This document shows, piece after piece, positions 20,673 to 27,904 of a stretch of DNA of 27,904 bases. Under the pieces are notes generated by a model. The model was not told the origin of the DNA. It did no database searches and saw nothing but the letters and a program-made list of their open reading frames with translations. Source of the stretch: JAKQHY01 sp034429675 (lineage in GTDB: Bacteria > Chloroflexota > Anaerolineae > B4-G1 > SLSP01). The stretch spans positions 1 through 27,904 of the forward strand of contig DAOUFX010000078.1 of NCBI GenBank assembly GCA_034429675.1. The letters are read 5' to 3'. The stretch's first letter is position 1, and the number at the start of each line of letters is the position of its first letter. The translations under genes were made by a program, and so were the position numbers.

Positions 20673-21662
20673 TTGCATACCATGGAAAATCGTTCTCCGC
20701 AAAACAAAACGATAATGCTTACGGATGCGGAATGCGCCATGTATGCAACCCGCTTTGTGAGCCTTGATCGCCCCGCCGTTACCGCTGAAATTTTAGATCG
20801 CACACTTCACCAGGATGCTTTCGAGGCGCTCGCGTATTTACCTTCCGGTTGGGTTGACCTGCTGTTTGCCGATCCCCCTTACAATCTCACCAAGATGTTT
20901 GACCAGCGCCGGTTTGCGCGACGATCTCAGGATGAGTATGCCGCGTGGCTGGATTCCTGGATTTCAATGTTGCCACGTTTGCTCAAGCCGACCGCTTCCA
21001 TTTACGTCTGCGGTGATTGGCATTCCGCCGCGGCGTTGCAGAGTGTCCTTGAGAAATATTTCATTGTGCGCAATCGGATTACCTGGGAGCGTGAAAAGGG
21101 ACGCGGGGCGTTGCATAACTGGAAGAACTGCGCCGAGGATATCTGGTTCTGCACGCTGTCGGACGATTATGTCTTTCACGCCGATGCCGTAAAGCTCAAG
21201 CGTCGTGTGCGTGCGCCCTACACCGATGCGGCAGGCGCGCCGCGCGATTGGAAGGAGACTGCCGCCGGGCGGTTTCGCTTGACCTACCCCTCGAATTTGT
21301 GGACGGATATCACCGTGCCCTTCTGGTCCATGCCTGAGAATACGTCTCACCCTACCCAAAAGCCGGAAAAGTTGTTGGCAAAGATTGTGCTTGCCAGTTC
21401 CAATGAGGGTGACGTTGTCTTCGATCCTTTTCTGGGCTCTGGCACCACATCCGTGGTTGCCAAGAAGTTGCGGCGACACTACGTGGGCGTCGAAGTCAAT
21501 GCGACGTACTGTGGTTTTGCCGAGAAGCGTCTGGCCCTGGCGGATATTGATTCTCGGATTCAAGGTTATAGCGCTGGCTGTTTTTGGGAGCGCAATTCGT
21601 TGTCTGCGCAGCAGAGCGTCCGCGATGGCGACGCCGGTGAGTTTGCGCAAATCTCAGAATAG
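20673..21662 (+). CDS. DNA methyltransferase, beta-type (DPPY first)
   Basis: A 329-residue site-specific DNA methyltransferase, probably N6-adenine. The catalytic motif comes first (FADPPYNL, D67-Y70), then a target-recognition stretch (about 110-225), then HPTQKPEKLL and the SAM-binding FDPFLGSGTT (F253 onward) with GVEVN, which is the beta-class order. All key residues are present. The protein contains ENTSHPTQKP, typical of modification enzymes of this class. The TTG at 20673 has AAAGGA six bases upstream, which fits better than ATG 20682. It is transcribed divergently from the nuclease/methyltransferase pair; two methyltransferases with one nuclease suggests an asymmetric recognition site, but it could be an orphan enzyme. 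The S9 peptidase follows after 23 bases. Confidence 0.88.
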   Translation: MHTMENRSPQNKTIMLTDAECAMYATRFVSLDRPAVTAEILDRTLHQDAFEALAYLPSGWVDLLFADPPYNLTKMFDQRRFARRSQDEYAAWLDSWISMLPRLLKPTASIYVCGDWHSAAALQSVLEKYFIVRNRITWEREKGRGALHNWKNCAEDIWFCTLSDDYVFHADAVKLKRRVRAPYTDAAGAPRDWKETAAGRFRLTYPSNLWTDITVPFWSMPENTSHPTQKPEKLLAKIVLASSNEGDVVFDPFLGSGTTSVVAKKLRRHYVGVEVNATYCGFAEKRLALADIDSRIQGYSAGCFWERNSLSAQQSVRDGDAGEFAQISE

Positions 21663-21685
21663 ATGTTTGAAAAGGAAGCATAGGT

Positions 21686-23620
21686 ATGCCGAATCCTCAA
21701 AAAGCTCCTTATGGCTCGTGGGCGTCGCCCATCACTTCGGCCTCCATTGTCGCCGACTCCCTTTGGTTCGGGAACAATCTTTTGATCGGTCAGGATGTTT
21801 ACTGGAAGGAGATGCGCCCAGCTGAGGGCGGGCGCGGTGTTATTGTTCGCCGCACCGCCGATGGTCGTCTTCAAGATATCAATCCACCGCCGTTCGACGT
21901 GCGCACACGTGTGCACGAGTACGGCGGTGTGTCATTTCTGGTAGATGGGCAGACCGTTTATTTCTCCAATTTTTCGGACCAGCGCCTTTACCGCGTCGAA
22001 CCGGGCGCAGCGCCGTTCCCGGTGACGCCGGAGTCATCGTGGCGTTATGCGGATGGCGTGATGGATTCCCGGCGACGGCGCATCCTTTGTGTGCGCGAGG
22101 AACACGCAGAGGGGCAGGAGGCCGTCAATGCCATTGTTGCATTGGCGTTGGACGGCAGCGCTGCTCAAACGGTGTTGGTCGCGGGCAACGATTTCTACGC
22201 CTCACCTCGCCTCAGCCCTTGTGGAAACTATCTGTTGTGGCTTACGTGGAATCACCCGAATATGCCGTGGGACGGCACGGAGCTGTGGCTTGCCGATGTG
22301 CAGTCCGACGGCTCGTTGGCCCATGCGCGTTGCATCGCTGGCGGCGAAAACGAGTCCATCTTTCAGCCGGAATGGTCTCCTGATGGTGTGATTTATTTCG
22401 CCTCGGATCGTAACGGTTGGTGGAATCTTTACCGTTGGCGTGGGGAGCACGCTGAGCCGCTTGTCGAAATGGCGGCTGAATTCGGTTTGCCACAGTGGGT
22501 TTTTGGACTGCGCACCTATGCTTTTGAGTCGGCAGAGCGGATCATTTGCACGTATATTCAGGATGGGCAAAACTATCTTGCGAGCCTCGATGTGCGCACC
22601 GGCGCGCTTGAGCGGATCGCGACGCCTTACACGGTTATTTCGCAGCTGACGGTGACGCCGGGGAAGGTGCTGTTTCTGGGGGGCGCGCCGACTTTGCCGG
22701 GAGCTTTGGTGCTGCTCGATCTTGCGACAGGTCAGCAGCAGGTGTTGCGCTGTGAGTCGCAGCGGAGCATCGCCGAGGGGTACTTATCGGTGGCGCGCAC
22801 CATCGAATTCCCGACCGGGCATGATTCCAAGGCCTATGCGCTCTTCTATCCTCCGCAGAATCAAGATTACGTTGCTCCCGGCGGCGAGAAGCCCCCGTTG
22901 CTGGTCATGAGCCACGGCGGCCCTACCGGTATGGCGCGGAGTGCGCTCGATTTGTCGGTGCAATATTGGACGAGTCGCGGCTTTGCGGTGCTGGATGTCA
23001 ACTATGGCGGCAGCTCCGGTTTTGGGCGGGCGTATCGGGAACGGCTCAACGGGCAATGGGGCATCGTGGACGTCGAGGACTGCGTCAATGGAGCGCTGGC
23101 GCTGGTCAATCAGGGACTGGTGGACGGCGATCGCTTGATCATTCGGGGGGGGAGCGCCGGGGGCTATACTACGTTGTGCGCTTTGACGTTTTACAATGTT
23201 TTCAAAGCCGGCGCCAGTCATTTTGGCATTGGCGATTTGGAAGCTTTAGCGCGGGAGACGCACAAGTTTGAATCCCGTTATCTGGATCGGATGGTTGGGC
23301 CGTATCCGGCATTTCGCGATGTCTATCGCGCGCGTTCGCCTATTCATCATGTGGACCGTCTGAATTGCCCGGTGATTTTCTTCCAGGGGCTTGACGATCA
23401 CGTGGTCACGCCGATCCAGTCTGAAACAATGGCCGCTGCGCTGCGTCAGAAGGGCATTCCGGTGGCTTATTTGACGTTTGAAGGGGAGCAGCACGGCTTT
23501 CGGCAGGCTGCGAATATCCGGCGCGCGCTTGACGCCGAGCTCTACTTCTATTCGCAGATTTTTGGTTTTGTTCTGGCCGATGAGATTGAAGCCGTTCAGA
23601 TTGCAAACCTGAAGTCTTGA
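21686..23620 (+). CDS. S9 family peptidase (prolyl oligopeptidase/acylaminoacyl-peptidase-like)
   Basis: A 644-residue soluble serine peptidase. The N-terminal part (about 20-370) reads as beta-propeller blades with WSPDG, YFSNFSDQRLY and PQWVFGL repeats, which in the family filter access for short peptides. The C-terminal part (about 385-644) is an alpha/beta hydrolase with the oxyanion motif SHGGPTG, nucleophile S490 in GGSAGGY, acid D570/D571 in GLDDHVV and H603 in GEQHGF. The catalytic set is complete. There is no signal peptide, so it should act in the cytoplasm on oligopeptides. ATG 21686 has AAGGAAG seven bases upstream. It lies 23 bases behind a methyltransferase gene and may be read from the same message, without any evident functional link. 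Confidence 0.93.
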   Translation: MPNPQKAPYGSWASPITSASIVADSLWFGNNLLIGQDVYWKEMRPAEGGRGVIVRRTADGRLQDINPPPFDVRTRVHEYGGVSFLVDGQTVYFSNFSDQRLYRVEPGAAPFPVTPESSWRYADGVMDSRRRRILCVREEHAEGQEAVNAIVALALDGSAAQTVLVAGNDFYASPRLSPCGNYLLWLTWNHPNMPWDGTELWLADVQSDGSLAHARCIAGGENESIFQPEWSPDGVIYFASDRNGWWNLYRWRGEHAEPLVEMAAEFGLPQWVFGLRTYAFESAERIICTYIQDGQNYLASLDVRTGALERIATPYTVISQLTVTPGKVLFLGGAPTLPGALVLLDLATGQQQVLRCESQRSIAEGYLSVARTIEFPTGHDSKAYALFYPPQNQDYVAPGGEKPPLLVMSHGGPTGMARSALDLSVQYWTSRGFAVLDVNYGGSSGFGRAYRERLNGQWGIVDVEDCVNGALALVNQGLVDGDRLIIRGGSAGGYTTLCALTFYNVFKAGASHFGIGDLEALARETHKFESRYLDRMVGPYPAFRDVYRARSPIHHVDRLNCPVIFFQGLDDHVVTPIQSETMAAALRQKGIPVAYLTFEGEQHGFRQAANIRRALDAELYFYSQIFGFVLADEIEAVQIANLKS

Positions 23621-23644
23621 CCTCTTCTGAAGACGGCTTACAAT
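23617..23644 (+). promoter_or_regulatory. candidate sigma-70-type promoter for PRPP synthetase
   Basis: TTGACC (23617-23622) and TACAAT (23639-23644) with 16 bases between them; each matches consensus at five of six positions. The -35 overlaps the stop codon of the peptidase gene. It would give a leader of about 50 bases before the GTG start. Confidence 0.6.
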
Positions 23645-23702
23645 ACAGGCTGTGACGCAACTATACTCTCAATTATTTTAGGCTTTATAGCAGGGGGGAA
23701 AG

Positions 23703-24716
23703 GTGTCTGAGTCCAATATTGATTCTACTGTGCCGAAGAAAATTACCTCCAGTGAGATTCTTGAAAAGACCTTGATTTTTAGCGGTACCGCACATCGCGC
23801 TCTGGCGGAGCAAATTGCCGAAGAGTTGGGGCTGGAGCTTAGTCCTTCGGTTACACGTAAGTTCTCTAATGACAATTTCTATGTGCACCTGGGGACGACG
23901 GTGCGCACCAAAGAAGTGTTCATCATCCAGCCGCTATCGCCGCCGTGCAGCGACAATTTATTGGAATTGTTGTTGATGTTGGACGTGGCGCGGACGGCCG
24001 GGGCCAACAGCGTCCACGCCGTGATTCCGTACTATTCTTATGCGCGTTCTGACAAGAAAGACGCCCCACGCATTTCCATTGCCGGCAGACTGGTCGCCGA
24101 TTTGATCATCTCCGCAGGCGCCACCCACGTGATTACCATGACGTTGCACTCTCCACAGGTACACGGCTTCTTCAGGGTGCACACCGACCATTTGACGGCG
24201 CATTCGGTTTTCATTGACCATTTGCGCACCAAGGATTTGCGCAACAGTGTGGTGGTGGCGCCCGACATCGGCCATGCCAAGCGCGCGGCGAAGCTGGCTC
24301 GTTCGTTGGGGCTGCCGATTGCCGCCGGCGAGAAACTGCGCCAGACCGACGACTCGGTGGTCATCGCCGGCATTATGGGCGATGTGGATCACAAGGATGT
24401 GATTCTGGTAGACGACGAGATTGCTACCGCCGGCACGATCGTTGAAACGATCAAGCATTTACAGCAACATCACAACGTCCAGAAGATCACCGTGACCGGG
24501 ACGCACGGCCTGTTTACCGGCCCGGCGGTTGAGCGACTCAACGCCATTGACGCGATTGACGAGATTTTGGCGACAGACACGGTTCCGCTGCCGGAGAACC
24601 GTCGCCCCCAGCGTTTGAAGATCCTTTCGGTGGCGAGTATTTTCGCCGAAGTGATTCGGTGCAATGTTTCGGGAAAGTCGGTTGGAGAGCTTTTTGCATT
24701 CTGGCCAAGCCAGTAA
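23703..24716 (+). CDS. ribose-phosphate pyrophosphokinase (PRPP synthetase)
   Basis: A 337-residue cytoplasmic enzyme that makes PRPP from ribose 5-phosphate and ATP for nucleotide, His and Trp synthesis. Recognised by the N-terminal segment with RKFSNDNFYV and TKEVFIIQP, the ATP-region PYYSYARSDKK and ISIAGRLVADL, LHSPQVHGFF, catalytic-loop residues in GEKLRQTD (K and R kept), and the PRPP loop VDDEIATAGT (D237, D238). Differences from the E. coli type are DNF in place of the usual DGE, TLH in place of DLH, and EIATAGT in place of MIDTGGT; these look like a divergent clade rather than decay. The start is GTG with a GGGGGG-rich site. A YbjN-like gene follows after 34 bases and is probably co-transcribed. 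Confidence 0.93.
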   Translation: MSESNIDSTVPKKITSSEILEKTLIFSGTAHRALAEQIAEELGLELSPSVTRKFSNDNFYVHLGTTVRTKEVFIIQPLSPPCSDNLLELLLMLDVARTAGANSVHAVIPYYSYARSDKKDAPRISIAGRLVADLIISAGATHVITMTLHSPQVHGFFRVHTDHLTAHSVFIDHLRTKDLRNSVVVAPDIGHAKRAAKLARSLGLPIAAGEKLRQTDDSVVIAGIMGDVDHKDVILVDDEIATAGTIVETIKHLQQHHNVQKITVTGTHGLFTGPAVERLNAIDAIDEILATDTVPLPENRRPQRLKILSVASIFAEVIRCNVSGKSVGELFAFWPSQ

Positions 24717-24750
24717 TTCCGACCCCCTATTCACATTTTTGGAGGAGACC

Positions 24751-25290
24751 ATGAGTGACGCACTGACGCCTGATGAGCAGGCAGAAGGGACTTTTTCGGA
24801 AGGCGAAGAACTGGAAAATGTGAACGGCTGGCGGGCTTTTGCGACGCTAGGACAGTTCCTCAAGGATGACGGGTGGTATCCGCAGCAGTTGGAGGACAAG
24901 ACCATTTACCGGGTTTACTTCGCCGGGGATAACGGCGAACTGCGTTGCTATGCGCATCTCCGAGTGGATTTGGAGCAGTTTGTCTTTTATGTGATTGCGC
25001 CGGTCAAAGCGCCAGAGGAAGTGCGGGATCTGGTGGGCGAGTACATCAATCGCGCTAATTATGGGCTACGCATCGGCAATTTTGAGATTGATTACGGCGA
25101 CGGCGAAGTTCGCTACAAGAGTAGTCTCGATTTCGAAAACGCTACACTGACCCCCGATTTGATCAAGAATGCCATCTATCCTGCGGTGCATACGATGGAT
25201 CGTTATTTGCCGGGAATGCTGGGCGTGATGTACGGCAATAAAACTCCTGGCGAGGCTATCGAGGATATCGAAGGCCCAAAGTCTCACTAA
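24751..25290 (+). CDS. YbjN-like domain protein (type III secretion chaperone-like fold)
   Basis: A 179-residue acidic soluble protein that resembles the YbjN family (putative sensory-transduction regulator, chaperone-like fold): a helix start (LGQFLKDDGWYPQQ), a strand pair ending in YRVYFAGDNGELRCYAHL, VFYVIAPVKAPEE, a helix DLVGEYINRANYGLRIGNFE, then DGEVRYKSSLDF and a C-terminal helix around IYPAVHTMDRYLPGMLGVMYG. The exact role in this family is unknown. The start at ATG 24751 is set by GGAGGAG just upstream; the longer reading to 24664 overlaps the PRPP synthetase gene. It closes the plus-strand cluster, with a strong terminator four bases after its stop. Confidence 0.78.
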   Translation: MSDALTPDEQAEGTFSEGEELENVNGWRAFATLGQFLKDDGWYPQQLEDKTIYRVYFAGDNGELRCYAHLRVDLEQFVFYVIAPVKAPEEVRDLVGEYINRANYGLRIGNFEIDYGDGEVRYKSSLDFENATLTPDLIKNAIYPAVHTMDRYLPGMLGVMYGNKTPGEAIEDIEGPKSH

Positions 25291-25293
25291 AAG

Positions 25294-25326
25294 AACAGCC
25301 CCACCGTAACCGGTGGGGCTGTTTCT
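25294..25326. terminator. strong bidirectional intrinsic terminator
   Basis: A perfect 13-base stem (AACAGCCCCACCG, 25294-25306; complement 25311-25323) with a TAAC tetraloop. The plus strand continues TTTCTTT and the minus strand reads TTCTTTTAG, so it can end both the YbjN-like gene (plus) and the beta-mannosidase gene (minus), whose stop is 10 bases away. Confidence 0.9.
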
Positions 25327-25335
25327 TTGATGGTC

Positions 25336-27840
25336 TTAGTACGAATCCGCAACGCTGCGCACACGCAGGGCAGCGCTTATCCTCTCCAAAGTCCACCCTC
25401 CGGTCGCCGGAATGATGACCTTCGCCGTGCGGCCTGCCGGCAAATCGAGGTAGTTGTCGCTGAAAATCATGGTGGGGTCGCTTGCACTCTCGCTTTCCAA
25501 TTCCAGCCATATGAAGCGCGCCAGGCTTTGCGCGGTGATCTCGACGGCAAATCCGGCGTCGCTTTCCGTCACGGCTACGATCAAGCCCGGATCGCTCAGG
25601 TTGAGGTGTTTGGTCTGGACGAAGGTGGCTACGCCGCTGCTCAGACAGGCGCCATCCCGCCACAGTTCATAGACCAGCACGAGGTTACGTTGGGTTTCGG
25701 CGGTGACTTCCTGCGAGAAGTCCAGCGCACAGACCCGGACGGCGGTCAATGTCGGGACCGTGAGGGCTTCCTGCCCACTTTTTATGACCTGGCCGGATAG
25801 CGTTTCCAGCGACCAATGCACCGTCCCCGCCCAGATGTCCAGCAGGTCGCTGGTGACGTAGAGCATGACTTGCTCCCGGTTGACTTCTGCCGACAACAGC
25901 AAGGGGGCGTTAAAACGCCGCGCCGCGTAATGCAGCGCTTTCCAGCGCCCGAAGTAGTCCAGGCTGGCCCACGATGCCACCGGCCAGCAGTCGTTGAGCT
26001 GCCAGTAGAGCGTCCCGCCGGTGCAGGCTTTGTTGCGGCGCCAATATTCCACGCCGCTGCGCACACACTCGGCTTGTAGGATTTGGGTCAGGTACACCAA
26101 TGAGGGGAAGTCGCGGGGCATGCGGAAGTGATCGGTCATGTAGTTGATGATCTTGCCGTTGCCCGAGTCGTTGCGTTGGTGGTGTTCCATAATGTAGGAG
26201 GTCATATTCCAGTCCGCCGGATCGGCGTAAGTGCGCACGGTTTCCAGCGCCGGGAGGGATTGGAATCCGAACTCGCTGACGAAGCGCGAGGGGTGGCTGC
26301 GATAGTGCGAGAAAGGCCGCCCGCCGTGCCACACTTCCCAGTTGTGGGTATCGCCGGCCCACGTGCTGTTGGGCTCGTCGAAGGGGAGGTCGGAGGAGGG
26401 GGAGCTGGGCCAGTAGGCGCGATCGGGATCCTCTGCGGCGCACAGGTCGGGCAGCATGTGATGGTACATCCGGTCGTAAGCGGCTTTGAAGCGCCGGGCC
26501 TGCTCCTGGCGGTTCATCCAGCCCCAGTGCACCCAACCCGCTTCCATCTCGTTGTTGCCGCACCAGAGCGCCAGGCTGGCGCGGTGTCGCAGGCGGCGGA
26601 TGTTCTGGACGGCTTCGATGCGCACGTTCTCGAAGAAGGCCGCGTCGTCGGGGTAGACGCTGCATGCGAAGGTGAAATCCTGCCAGACCAGGATGCCGTA
26701 CCGGTCGCAGAGGTCGTAGAAGCGTTCTTCCTCGTAGAAGCCGCCGCCCCAGACGCGCAGCATGTTCATGTGCGCTTCCGCCGCGCTGCGGACGAGGTGC
26801 TCCATGTGCGCGTCGCTGATGCGGGTGGGGAACGAGTCGGCGGGGATCCAGTTGGCGCCTTTGGCAAAGACCGGGACGCCGTTGACCACAAAGTTGAACG
26901 AGACGCCGAAGTCGTCCGGCTCGCGGCGCAACTCGAGGGTGCGCAGGCCGAGTTTGTACTCCCGCCGGTCGCGCAGCGCGTCGGACTCGTACAGCAGCAC
27001 TTCTGCCGTATACAGCGGCTGTGTCCCACCGGTGCGCGGCGCCGGCGCCGGATAGCCGTTAGGCCACCAGAGCTGCGGATTGCCTACGATGAGCTCCATG
27101 CTGCCGTTGTTCGTCCCGGCTTTGAAAACCTGGACGGCCTCCTGAATGCGACCGTCCGGCGACGTCAGTTTGAGAACTGCCATGAAATCCACGGTCTGCC
27201 AGCGTTCGATGCTCACAGCGGCGCTGACCGTGACTTCGCCGTCTTCGTGCTTCTGGCGCAGGTGAACGTCATCCAGCTTTGCGCCGGTGTAGCCTTCCAG
27301 CCGCACTTCTTTCCAGAATCCGGTGGGCGGCAGTTGCGGGCCCCAATCCCATCCGAACTGACAAGGCGCTTTGCGGACGTGCGCCCCGCCGGGCAGCGCT
27401 TGCCCGACTTCCATCAGCGGCAATGCGCCCTGTCTCTCGCGGGCGAAAACCACCGTCGAGCGGAAGAGCACGCGCAGGGTGTTTTCGCCCTCTACCAACA
27501 GCGAGGCCACGTCCCAACGATACTGCCGGAACATGTTGTCGGTCTGCCCCAGTAGCGTTCCGTTGAAGGTGACGTCGCTCAGCGTGTCCAGCCCGTCACA
27601 AACCAGGAAGACGTGCTCGTGGGCCTGCATTTCGGGTGTGACCTGGAAGAGCACTTCGTATTCCCAGTCGCGTTCGGCCACCCACCGGACGCGCAGCTCG
27701 TTGTCGGCCACGAAGGGATCGGGGATGCGTCCGAGCGCCAACAGGTCGGTATGGACGCCGCCGGGGATTTGCGCCGGCAGCCATTCACCGGCGCCGGCCT
27801 CGCGAAATCTTGCCGTGATCGGTCGGATGTTATGGGTCAT
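25336..27840 (-). CDS. glycoside hydrolase family 2 beta-mannosidase
   Basis: An 834-residue enzyme matching the usual length of GH2 exo-beta-mannosidases, which release mannose from non-reducing ends of beta-mannosides. The N-terminal jelly-roll domain has PGGVHTDLLALGRIPDPF and RDWEYEVLF, and the family mark CQFGWDWGPQLPPTGFW near 160-176. The TIM barrel carries NWIPADSFP, RVWGGGFYE, acid/base E431 in WCGNNEMEAGW and nucleophile E523 in VSEFGFQS, then YWQLNDCWPVASW, as in beta-mannosidases. Both catalytic residues are present. There is no signal peptide, so substrates are probably imported manno-oligosaccharides. ATG 27840 has GGAGGTG five bases upstream. It converges on the plus-strand cluster and shares its terminator; no transporter is seen in the window. 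Confidence 0.94.
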   Translation of the reverse strand: MTHNIRPITARFREAGAGEWLPAQIPGGVHTDLLALGRIPDPFVADNELRVRWVAERDWEYEVLFQVTPEMQAHEHVFLVCDGLDTLSDVTFNGTLLGQTDNMFRQYRWDVASLLVEGENTLRVLFRSTVVFARERQGALPLMEVGQALPGGAHVRKAPCQFGWDWGPQLPPTGFWKEVRLEGYTGAKLDDVHLRQKHEDGEVTVSAAVSIERWQTVDFMAVLKLTSPDGRIQEAVQVFKAGTNNGSMELIVGNPQLWWPNGYPAPAPRTGGTQPLYTAEVLLYESDALRDRREYKLGLRTLELRREPDDFGVSFNFVVNGVPVFAKGANWIPADSFPTRISDAHMEHLVRSAAEAHMNMLRVWGGGFYEEERFYDLCDRYGILVWQDFTFACSVYPDDAAFFENVRIEAVQNIRRLRHRASLALWCGNNEMEAGWVHWGWMNRQEQARRFKAAYDRMYHHMLPDLCAAEDPDRAYWPSSPSSDLPFDEPNSTWAGDTHNWEVWHGGRPFSHYRSHPSRFVSEFGFQSLPALETVRTYADPADWNMTSYIMEHHQRNDSGNGKIINYMTDHFRMPRDFPSLVYLTQILQAECVRSGVEYWRRNKACTGGTLYWQLNDCWPVASWASLDYFGRWKALHYAARRFNAPLLLSAEVNREQVMLYVTSDLLDIWAGTVHWSLETLSGQVIKSGQEALTVPTLTAVRVCALDFSQEVTAETQRNLVLVYELWRDGACLSSGVATFVQTKHLNLSDPGLIVAVTESDAGFAVEITAQSLARFIWLELESESASDPTMIFSDNYLDLPAGRTAKVIIPATGGWTLERISAALRVRSVADSY

Positions 27841-27904
27841 TGTGCACCTCCGTTAAGAGTCAGAGAGTCGCGTAAGGCATAAAAGGGGTGAAGTAGGGGG
27901 TGGG

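Noticed and set aside
26128..27555. 475-codon plus-strand open frame
   Set aside because: It lies antisense inside the beta-mannosidase gene, which has intact catalytic motifs. The translation is Val/Ala/Gly/Arg-rich with no family motif; it is a by-product of GC-rich codon use.

Overview
The window looks like chromosomal DNA from an environmental bacterium, most likely a Chloroflexota (Anaerolineae/Caldilineae-type) genome. That placement is inference. It rests on the giant soluble PAS/GAF kinase with separate receiver proteins, a threonine-synthase-type enzyme with an N-terminal zinc ribbon, an acyl-peptidase-like S9 protein, and frequent TTG/GTG starts in moderately GC-rich DNA. I see no rRNA, tRNA, CRISPR array, insertion sequence or phage gene.

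Layout. 77-1764 (+): a small nitroreductase, then a ROK/ASKHA-like protein whose motifs are in circularly permuted order. 1744-2652 (-): a tandem GNAT acetyltransferase converging on it. 2817-18364 (-): a 15.5-kb signalling locus. Read in transcription order it holds a 3775-residue cytoplasmic histidine kinase (about 17 PAS and 8 GAF domains, one HisKA/HATPase core, no receiver of its own), a REC-class III adenylate cyclase, a fusion of a threonine-synthase-like PLP enzyme with two REC domains, and two single-domain response regulators. 18657-21662: a restriction-modification locus with a putative PD-(D/E)xK nuclease and an overlapping methyltransferase on the minus strand, and a second, beta-type methyltransferase divergent on the plus strand. 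21686-25290 (+): an S9 peptidase, a PRPP synthetase with its own promoter, and a YbjN-like protein, closed by a strong bidirectional terminator. 25336-27840 (-): a cytosolic GH2 beta-mannosidase converging on that terminator.

How the genes may work together. The kinase has one transmitter and no receiver, while the next four genes on the same strand carry five receiver domains and no transmitter. The simplest reading is a branched two-component system. In it one multi-input kinase (or kinases elsewhere) phosphorylates receivers that control cAMP synthesis, a PLP enzyme of amino-acid metabolism, and two stand-alone regulators. A direct link between a phospho-receiver and a threonine-synthase-type enzyme is the most unusual feature here and the best candidate for an undescribed system. 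A good promoter just upstream of the cyclase, and hairpins after the kinase and between the two small regulators, suggest the locus is several transcription units rather than one simple operon.

Limits. All assignments come from reading motifs. No alignment, structure prediction or database search was run. Domain boundaries in the giant kinase are approximate to about 10 residues.
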